Assembly (NCBI GenBank): GCA_963647785.1
Contig: CAVJBF010000001.1
Coordinates: 1-64,000 of the forward strand
Source of the DNA: Duodenibacillus sp963647785
Lineage (GTDB): Bacteria; Pseudomonadota; Gammaproteobacteria; Burkholderiales; Burkholderiaceae_F
DNA: 64,000 nucleotides
Reading direction: 5' to 3'
In this document: in pieces, positions 58,545 through 64,000 of the stretch
How positions within the stretch are numbered: the stretch's first letter is position 1
Layout of the letters: every line of letters starts with the position of its first letter
Translations under genes and position numbers: made by a program
The notes under the pieces: generated by a model
Database searches by the model: none
What the model was told of the DNA's origin: nothing
What the model saw: the letters and a program-made list of their open reading frames with translations, nothing else

Positions 58545-61361
58545 ATGGCTGACAAAGCAAAAAAAGTTCTGCGCTTGAAAGTGCCGGCAATGGACTGCCC
58601 GGTGGAAGTCGGAGAAATCGAGGAGGCGATGAAATCGCATCCCGAAGTGACGGGGGCTGCTTTTGACGTGGTGAACCGCGTGGTGACGTTGACGACGACG
58701 CTGACAACGAAAAAGGCTGCGCTCCTCGAAGCATTCAAGGCGCTGCAGATGCCAGCGGAGTGCTTGTCCGAAGACGTGCAGGGATGCGTTCGCACGCTGG
58801 TTCTGTACGTGGAGGCGATGGACTGCCCGGTGGAGGTGCAGGAGATTGAGGAGGCGCTCGCTGGCAGCGACGCTGTGGCTGCGGCCGTCTTTGACGTGAT
58901 GAAGCGCGAGGTGACGTTGAAGCTCGCGGATGAAAAGGCGCCAGTCGATGAACTCCTCGCGCTTTTTGATGCGCTCGGCATGCCTGCTCGAGTGGTCTCG
59001 GACGGCCTGCCGCCTGAAGGCAGCGAAGTGAAGCTCTACGTCGAAGCGATGGACTGTCCCGTCGAAGTGCGCGAAATCGAAGAGGCCCTGAAGGGCAACG
59101 AAGCGATTCTTGGCCTTGCCTGCGACACGCTGAACCGGGTGGTGACGCTCTCGATGAAGGATGCAGGCGCCGATCTTGTGGCGATTCTCGCTACCTTCAA
59201 GGCGATCGGCATGCCCGCCGAGGTTCTGAGCGACAAGGCTGGCGAGGCGGAGACGGTCTTTGTGATTGAAAACATGAAGACGGACGAAGACGTCGAGGCG
59301 GTGTTGAAGGTGCTGGGGCTCGATGCCGCGGTGCAGAAGCGCCTCAAGTCTGTTTCCGTCGTGACGGACGCCGCGCAGTCGCTGGCGCTATTAAAGCGCC
59401 TCACGGCGGCGGGCTGGCGCGCAAAGATCCGTCAGGTGACGGAAAAGGCGGCGGCGCCTGAGGCGAAGCTTCCCTGGGGGCGGCTCGTCACGGCGCTTGT
59501 TCTTGCTTTTGTGGCGGAGTTCATTGATCTGGGGCTTGTGCCGGTGCCGGAGAGTTGGCAGGCTGGGGCGATCGCCGCGCCGGCCTTCGCTGCTATTGCT
59601 CTTGCGGGCTTTGGCACGATCAAGAAGGGGCTCATGAGTCTTGTGCGCGGCGTCTTCAACATCACGACGCTGATGGCGGTCGCCGTGGCGGGCGCCGTTT
59701 TGCTCGGCAGCTGGGCCGAGGCCGCCATGGTGATGGCTTTATACGAAATCGGCGAAGCGATCGAAGGCTTGAGCATGACTCGCGCCAGGAGGGCGATCCG
59801 GTCCCTTTTGAATGTGGCGCCCTCGGACGTGGAGACCTTCGTGGACAACACGTGGGTGAAGGTGCCGATTGCATCCGTTCCGGCGGGCGTCGTATACCGT
59901 GTGGAGCCGGGTGAACGGGCGGCGCTGGACGGCGTTGTCGTCGAAGGAACGGGGTCCATGGACGAATCCATGATCACGGGCGAGTCGCTGCCGGTGCAAA
60001 AGACGGAGGGGTGCAAGGTGTGGGCCGGGGCGCTCTCCTTGGAGAGCACGCTCACGATTCGTGCGACGGCCGCTGCAAAGGACTCCATGAGCGCTCGGAT
60101 CATCCGCGCTGTGGAGGCGGCCGAGCAGAAGAAGGCGCCGCTGCAGCGCTTTGTGGACAAGTTTGCGGCCCGCTACACGCCGACGGTCTTTGCTGTGGCG
60201 CTCGCCGCGGGCGTCTTCGGGGCGATTGCGACCGGGGATGTGATGACGTGGGTCTACCGTGCGCTCGTCATCCTCGTCATCGCCTGCCCCTGTGCCATTG
60301 TGATTTCGACGCCGGTGACGATTGTGTCGGCGCTTGCGCTGGCGGCGCAGCGCGGCATTTTGGTGAAGGGCGGCGTTTATTTGGAAGAAGGCCGCAGCCT
60401 CAAGAACGTGTGTCTTGACAAGACGGGCACCATCACCCGCGGCGAGCCTCGGTTTGAGTCGCTTGAGGTGACGGGCTTTTCAGACGAAAAGACGGTGTGG
60501 AAGCTCGCGGCAAGCCTCGCTGCGATGAGCTCGCACCCGGTGAGCCGCGCCATCACGGCGGCAGCCGAGGAAAGGGGCGTGGAGACCGCGCTCGTCAAGG
60601 GCTTCAAGGCGATTCCGGGCTGCGGCACCGAGGGGCGCGTCGAGGGGGCCATGGTGCGCCTTACGAACCTTCGCTGGCTTGCGGAAAAGAATCTTGCAAC
60701 GCCCGAAGTGAAGGCCGCTTTCGAAAAGGCGCACGAGGCGGGTGAAACCGCAGTGGCGGTGAGCGACATGTTCGGCGTTTGCGGCGTCTTTGCCGTGGCG
60801 GACGCCTTGAAGGAGGGAGCGGCGGAGGCCGTGGCTGCGATGAAGCGCGCGGGGCTTTCGCCGTGGCTTTTGACTGGGGACAATCGCCGGGCGGCGGAGG
60901 CGATCGGGCGCCGCGTGGGATTGGCGGACGAAAACATCCGTGCAGAGCTTCTCCCAGAACAGAAGCTCGACGTCATTGAAAAACTGGAAGCGCAGGCGCC
61001 CACGGCGATGGTGGGCGACGGCATCAACGACGCGCCGGCCTTGTCCCGCGCCCGCATCGGCTTTGCGATGGGCGTCAAGGGCGCCGACAGCGCGATCGAG
61101 GCGGCGGACGTGGCGCTCATGGACGATGATGTGGGGAAGATCGCCTGGTTCAAGCGCTTGTCGGAGCTCACCCACCGCACCATGGTGCAAAACATTGCCT
61201 TTGCGCTTTTGGTGAAGGCGGCGTTTGCGCTGCTCGCGGTCTTGGGGATGGCCACCATGTGGATGGCGGTCTTTGCGGACACGGGGGTGACGCTCCTTGT
61301 CGTCGCCTGGGGGATGCGTCTCATGAAGGCGGGCACGAAGGTGGACCGCCTCGCCGCCTGA
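58545..61361 (+). CDS. Heavy-metal translocating P-type ATPase with three MDCPVE domains
   Basis: An inner-membrane export pump for Cd/Zn/Pb-type cations (938 residues). Three N-terminal HMA-like repeats about 77 residues apart each carry AMDCPVEV-x-EIEEA with a single Cys (C18, C94, C171) instead of the usual CxxC. A fourth, degenerate repeat may follow before the membrane part. The CPC transport motif is at residues 581-583 (IACPCAIVIS), and the phosphorylation site is D625 (LDKTGTITRGE). TGDNRRAAEAIG and GDGINDAPAL belong to the P and N domains. It is divergent from the cadR-like gene. ATG 58545 is chosen; GTG 58542 is adjacent. The metal-binding role of the N-terminal repeats is uncertain given their single cysteines. 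Confidence 0.9.
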   Translation: MADKAKKVLRLKVPAMDCPVEVGEIEEAMKSHPEVTGAAFDVVNRVVTLTTTLTTKKAALLEAFKALQMPAECLSEDVQGCVRTLVLYVEAMDCPVEVQEIEEALAGSDAVAAAVFDVMKREVTLKLADEKAPVDELLALFDALGMPARVVSDGLPPEGSEVKLYVEAMDCPVEVREIEEALKGNEAILGLACDTLNRVVTLSMKDAGADLVAILATFKAIGMPAEVLSDKAGEAETVFVIENMKTDEDVEAVLKVLGLDAAVQKRLKSVSVVTDAAQSLALLKRLTAAGWRAKIRQVTEKAAAPEAKLPWGRLVTALVLAFVAEFIDLGLVPVPESWQAGAIAAPAFAAIALAGFGTIKKGLMSLVRGVFNITTLMAVAVAGAVLLGSWAEAAMVMALYEIGEAIEGLSMTRARRAIRSLLNVAPSDVETFVDNTWVKVPIASVPAGVVYRVEPGERAALDGVVVEGTGSMDESMITGESLPVQKTEGCKVWAGALSLESTLTIRATAAAKDSMSARIIRAVEAAEQKKAPLQRFVDKFAARYTPTVFAVALAAGVFGAIATGDVMTWVYRALVILVIACPCAIVISTPVTIVSALALAAQRGILVKGGVYLEEGRSLKNVCLDKTGTITRGEPRFESLEVTGFSDEKTVWKLAASLAAMSSHPVSRAITAAAEERGVETALVKGFKAIPGCGTEGRVEGAMVRLTNLRWLAEKNLATPEVKAAFEKAHEAGETAVAVSDMFGVCGVFAVADALKEGAAEAVAAMKRAGLSPWLLTGDNRRAAEAIGRRVGLADENIRAELLPEQKLDVIEKLEAQAPTAMVGDGINDAPALSRARIGFAMGVKGADSAIEAADVALMDDDVGKIAWFKRLSELTHRTMVQNIAFALLVKAAFALLAVLGMATMWMAVFADTGVTLLVVAWGMRLMKAGTKVDRLAA

Positions 61362-61464
61362 CGCGACGGATGTGACGCGAGAAAAGCCGGCCGGAGGCAG
61401 CCTGCAGCCGAGCCGGCTCGGCGCTTGCGCCGGGACGCGCCGTGCGGGAAAATGCCGGAATTTC

Positions 61465-62994
61465 ATGCTTGACAGGGAGCCCGCTGTGGAACCGCTTTTC
61501 ATTGCTCAGACCGATCCGTCCGATGGATCCCGCCCGCAGTGCATTCTGCCTGCGCTTGCGAACCGCCACGGCTGCATCACCGGCGCCACCGGCACCGGGA
61601 AGACCGTGACCCTGCAGGTGATGGCGGAAAACTTCTCGAAAATCGGCGTGCCGGTTTTCATGGCGGACGTAAAGGGCGACCTCACTGGCATTTCGCAGGC
61701 GGTCGCGATGACGGAAAAGCTGAAAAAGCGCCTTGAGTCCCATGGCATGCCCGAGCCTGTCGCGTTCGCCTGCCCCGTCACGCTCTGGGACGTTTTTGGC
61801 GAGCTAGGGACGCCCGTGCGCGCCACCATTGCGAGCATGGGGCCGCTGCTTTTGTCCTCCCTTTTGAAGTTGAACGACACCCAGACCGGGGTGCTCAACG
61901 CTGCCTTCAAGTTCGCCTCCGACAAGGGAATGGACCTTACGGACCTGAAGGACGTGCAGGCGCTTCTCACCTTCATCGGCGAAAACGCCGCGAAATTCAA
62001 GCTCGACTATGGCAATGTCTCCGCCGCCACGATCGGCGCCATTCAGCGCGGCCTGATGCAGCTTCAGGTGCAGGGCGGCGACAAGTTCTTCGGCGAGCCG
62101 ATGTTGGACATTGCGGACCTCATGCAGACCGTGGACGGCAAGGGCGTTGTGAACATCCTTGCCGCGGACAAGCTCATGCAGAACCCGATGCTCTATTCGA
62201 CGTTCCTCCTGTGGCTCTTGAATTCGCTTTACAACACGCTTCCAGAGGCTGGGGATCTTGAAAAGCCCAAGTTTGTCTTTTTCTTTGACGAAGCGCATCT
62301 GCTTTTTGACAACTGCCCCAAGGCGCTCACCGAAAAAGTGGAGCAGGTCGTGCGCCTCATTCGTTCAAAGGGCGTGGGCGTCTACTTCGTCACGCAGTCG
62401 CCGCTTGACATTCCGGACAACATTCTGGGTCAGCTCGGCAACCGCGTGCAGCATGCGCTGAGAGCCTTTACGCCGAAGGATCAGAAGGCGGTGAAGAGCG
62501 TGGGTGAAACGATGCGGCCCAATCCGAAGTTGAACATCCCCCGCACGATTCTGGAACTGGGCGTGGGCGAGGCGCTCGTGAGCTTTTTGGATGCGAAGGG
62601 GCGCCCCGGCGTCACGGAGCGCGTGTGGATCGCGTCGCCCGGGAGCCGCATCGGGCCGGTGACGGACGCCGAGCGCGCAGAGCTCATTCGCACGTCCTTG
62701 GTGGCGGGCGCTTACGAGAAGGCGGTGGACCGCGAAAGCGCCTATGAAGCGGTGCAGAAGGTGCGCAGCGCGCAGGAAGAGGCGCGCCAGGCCGCCGAGC
62801 GCGAAAAGGAAGCGGCGAAAAACAAGAGCGGCCTCGAGGAGTTCATCTTCGGATCCACCGGCCCTCGCGGCGGCCGCAAGGACGGTCTGGTGCAGTCGGT
62901 GGCGAAGTCGATTGTGCGCGAGCAAACGAAGAAGGCTGTGAACAAGGGACTCTCAAGCCTCATAGGCTCCGTTCTGAAGTCAATTTTCAAATAG
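61465..62994 (+). CDS. HerA-like (DUF853) ATPase
   Basis: A 509-residue cytosolic P-loop ATPase. Walker A is GATGTGKT at residues 40-47. The Walker B region is FVFFFDEAHLLF, followed by KVEQVVRLIRSKGVGVYFVTQSPLDIPD (sensor and arginine finger area), and the C-terminal part ends in an Ala/Lys/Arg-rich helical tail. This is the DUF853/HerA-helicase-C family (E. coli YjgR-like), of unclear function and widespread in Proteobacteria. ATG 61465 (MLDREPAVEPLFIAQ) is preferred; the upstream frame from 61372 is spurious. It overlaps the convergent nuclease gene by 8 bases. Confidence 0.88.
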   Translation: MLDREPAVEPLFIAQTDPSDGSRPQCILPALANRHGCITGATGTGKTVTLQVMAENFSKIGVPVFMADVKGDLTGISQAVAMTEKLKKRLESHGMPEPVAFACPVTLWDVFGELGTPVRATIASMGPLLLSSLLKLNDTQTGVLNAAFKFASDKGMDLTDLKDVQALLTFIGENAAKFKLDYGNVSAATIGAIQRGLMQLQVQGGDKFFGEPMLDIADLMQTVDGKGVVNILAADKLMQNPMLYSTFLLWLLNSLYNTLPEAGDLEKPKFVFFFDEAHLLFDNCPKALTEKVEQVVRLIRSKGVGVYFVTQSPLDIPDNILGQLGNRVQHALRAFTPKDQKAVKSVGETMRPNPKLNIPRTILELGVGEALVSFLDAKGRPGVTERVWIASPGSRIGPVTDAERAELIRTSLVAGAYEKAVDRESAYEAVQKVRSAQEEARQAAEREKEAAKNKSGLEEFIFGSTGPRGGRKDGLVQSVAKSIVREQTKKAVNKGLSSLIGSVLKSIFK

Positions 62995-63511
62995 TCCGGC
63001 CGGAGGGCGCAGATGTCTTGGTCTTCTGCGCCTTGCGCCACTCCCACGGGGCCTGCGGGGCGTTGTCCTGCCACAGGCCCCGCTTCTTTTTGCGGGCGTC
63101 TTGTTCGGCGGCGCGGTAGACGGAGCGCTTTGCGGCCGGAAGCTCCCGTTCGTAGGCGGCGTAGAACCACGCGAGCCCTGATTTCAAAAGCGACAAGCCG
63201 CAGTCAGTGCCTGCCACGGTGACGACGCCCACGAGCCGCCCGTAGCGGTCCTTCTTGTTCGTTTCGACTTTCGCGGTCTTTCCGTAGGCGCAGCGCATCA
63301 TGGCCTGGCGCGATCGCGCGCCCCACGCCTGTTTCTTTTCCGGGGCGTCGATGCCGGAAACGCGGATGCGAAGGGAGGCATTGTCTTTGGTGAGCAGCGT
63401 CACCGTGTCGCCGTCCGAAACATGAATGATGCGGCCCGTGAGCGTTTGGGCGCAGGCGCTGGCGCTGAGCGCAGCGGCGAGGACAAGAGAGAGAATGAGA
63501 GGTCGGATCAT
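62987..63511 (-). CDS. Secreted thermonuclease (SNase family)
   Basis: A 174-residue nuclease related to staphylococcal nuclease, with a signal peptide of about 22 residues (ILSLVLAAALSASACAQ; cleavage likely after CAQ). The mature part carries GRIIHVSDGDTVTLL, LRIRVSGIDAPEKKQ and KDRYGRLVGVV, in which Arg, Glu and Arg correspond to the catalytic triad of the family. ATG 63511 is chosen because it begins the signal peptide; a longer frame extends into a terminator. It may degrade extracellular or periplasmic DNA/RNA. Confidence 0.9.
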   Translation of the reverse strand: MIRPLILSLVLAAALSASACAQTLTGRIIHVSDGDTVTLLTKDNASLRIRVSGIDAPEKKQAWGARSRQAMMRCAYGKTAKVETNKKDRYGRLVGVVTVAGTDCGLSLLKSGLAWFYAAYERELPAAKRSVYRAAEQDARKKKRGLWQDNAPQAPWEWRKAQKTKTSAPSGRTI

Positions 63512-63523
63512 GGCGTGAAAGCA

Positions 63524-63555
63524 AAGCGGCTCCGACCGTGACGGGGAGCCGCTTG
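63524..63555 (-). terminator. Terminator of the aldo/keto reductase gene
   Basis: AGCGGCTCC pairs with GGAGCCGCT; on the minus strand it runs into TTTGCTTT, just after the reductase stop. Confidence 0.7.
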
Positions 63556-63572
63556 AAAAAGAAAGGCCAGTG

Positions 63573-64000
63573 TCAGAAGGTGACGTGGTCGGGATCAAGC
63601 CCCGAGTAGCAGGACTGCGGCAGTTCATCGAGCCGCTTCATCTCGTCCTTGGCGAGCGTAAAGCCGAAAAGGTCGGCGTTTTCTCGCTGGCGCTCGGGAT
63701 TGAGCGACTTCGGCACCGCGGCGACGCCGTGCTGCAGGCACCAGCGCAGCGCGACCTGCGCGCCCGTGACGCCGTGGCGGCGGCCGAGGTCTTCCAAAAG
63801 CGGATGGTGCACGAGGGCGCCGCGTCCCAGAGGCGACCAGGAGCAGATCTGAATGCCGTGCGTGCGGCAGAAGTCTACGGTCGCCATCTGCGTGTAGCCC
63901 GGGTGGAATTCGAGCTGGTTCACCATGGGCATCACTTCGGCGCGAGCGAGCAGGGGCACCAGATGGTGAATGAGGAAGTTGCTCACGCCGATCGCACGCA
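63573..64000 (-). CDS. Aldo/keto reductase (partial, continues past window end)
   Basis: The C-terminal about 140 residues of an NAD(P)H-dependent aldo/keto reductase. They include GVSNFLIHHL, the strand VNQLEFHPGYTQ, WSPLGRGALVHHPLLEDLGRRHG with AQVALRWCLQHGVAAVPKSLNPERQRENADLFGF (cofactor-binding loop, Lys-Ser/Asn), and the ending LDPDHVTF. The catalytic Tyr and Lys lie outside the window. The frame is open to base 64000 (...RAIGVSNF). The substrate is not known; by its neighbours nothing more can be said. Confidence 0.93.
   Translation of the reverse strand, partial: RAIGVSNFLIHHLVPLLARAEVMPMVNQLEFHPGYTQMATVDFCRTHGIQICSWSPLGRGALVHHPLLEDLGRRHGVTGAQVALRWCLQHGVAAVPKSLNPERQRENADLFGFTLAKDEMKRLDELPQSCYSGLDPDHVTF

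Overview
The window looks like chromosome of a strictly or mostly anaerobic betaproteobacterium of the order Burkholderiales, most likely Sutterella-like (family Sutterellaceae). This is inferred from the core gene order infC-rpmI-rplT-pheS-pheT-ihfA-merR-tRNA-Pro, a DUF2863-type gene, a TctABC tricarboxylate transporter, a membrane formate dehydrogenase, a class III (oxygen-sensitive) ribonucleotide reductase, and generally high GC. No 16S rRNA gene or other decisive marker is present, so the genus is a guess.

Layout. 1-580: unexplained edge sequence joined to the C-terminal end of a porin. 690-5120 (minus strand): adk, kdsB, a Trm112-like zinc protein, lpxK and a long RluA-type pseudouridine synthase. 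5120-9535 (plus strand): a lower-GC island with a His-Xaa-Ser (Hxs) peptide modification system: a secreted precursor ending in six HxS triplets, two HxsD-like proteins, two radical SAM enzymes (HxsB, HxsC) and a DUF805 membrane protein. Its promoter spacer contains a run of nine C, which suggests phase variation. 9700-12840 (minus): tctC-tctB-tctA. 13040-15760: clpB behind a good heat-shock (sigma-32) promoter. 15840-22930 (minus): DUF2863 gene, fdhE and the three formate dehydrogenase subunits.

23520-31700 (plus): lepA-lepB-rnc-era-recO-pdxJ-nagZ-pncB, a tightly packed core run. 31800-38130: an NhaD-like antiporter, an autotransporter and relA. 38200-46940: tRNA-Val, thrS, infC (AUA start), rpmI, rplT, pheS, pheT, ihfA and a MerR-type coiled-coil protein. 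47039-48620: tRNA-Pro(GGG) followed by a decayed prophage (integrase and tape-measure fragments). 48610-53880: rnfH, smpB, a NUDIX hydrolase, guaB, guaA and a TIGR04076-type gene.

54240-57310: nrdD whose glycyl-radical segment is encoded by a separate 63-codon gene, followed by the activase nrdG. 57320-61360: a DUF2569 membrane protein, then a divergent CadR-like regulator and metal P-type ATPase sharing a perfect 10+1+10 dyad operator in a 19-bp promoter spacer. 61460-64000: a HerA-like ATPase, a secreted thermonuclease and a partial aldo/keto reductase.

The most interesting loci are the Hxs island with its poly-C promoter and the split class III ribonucleotide reductase. Formate is the usual reductant of class III reductases, so the formate dehydrogenase and NrdD genes fit one anaerobic, formate-linked physiology.
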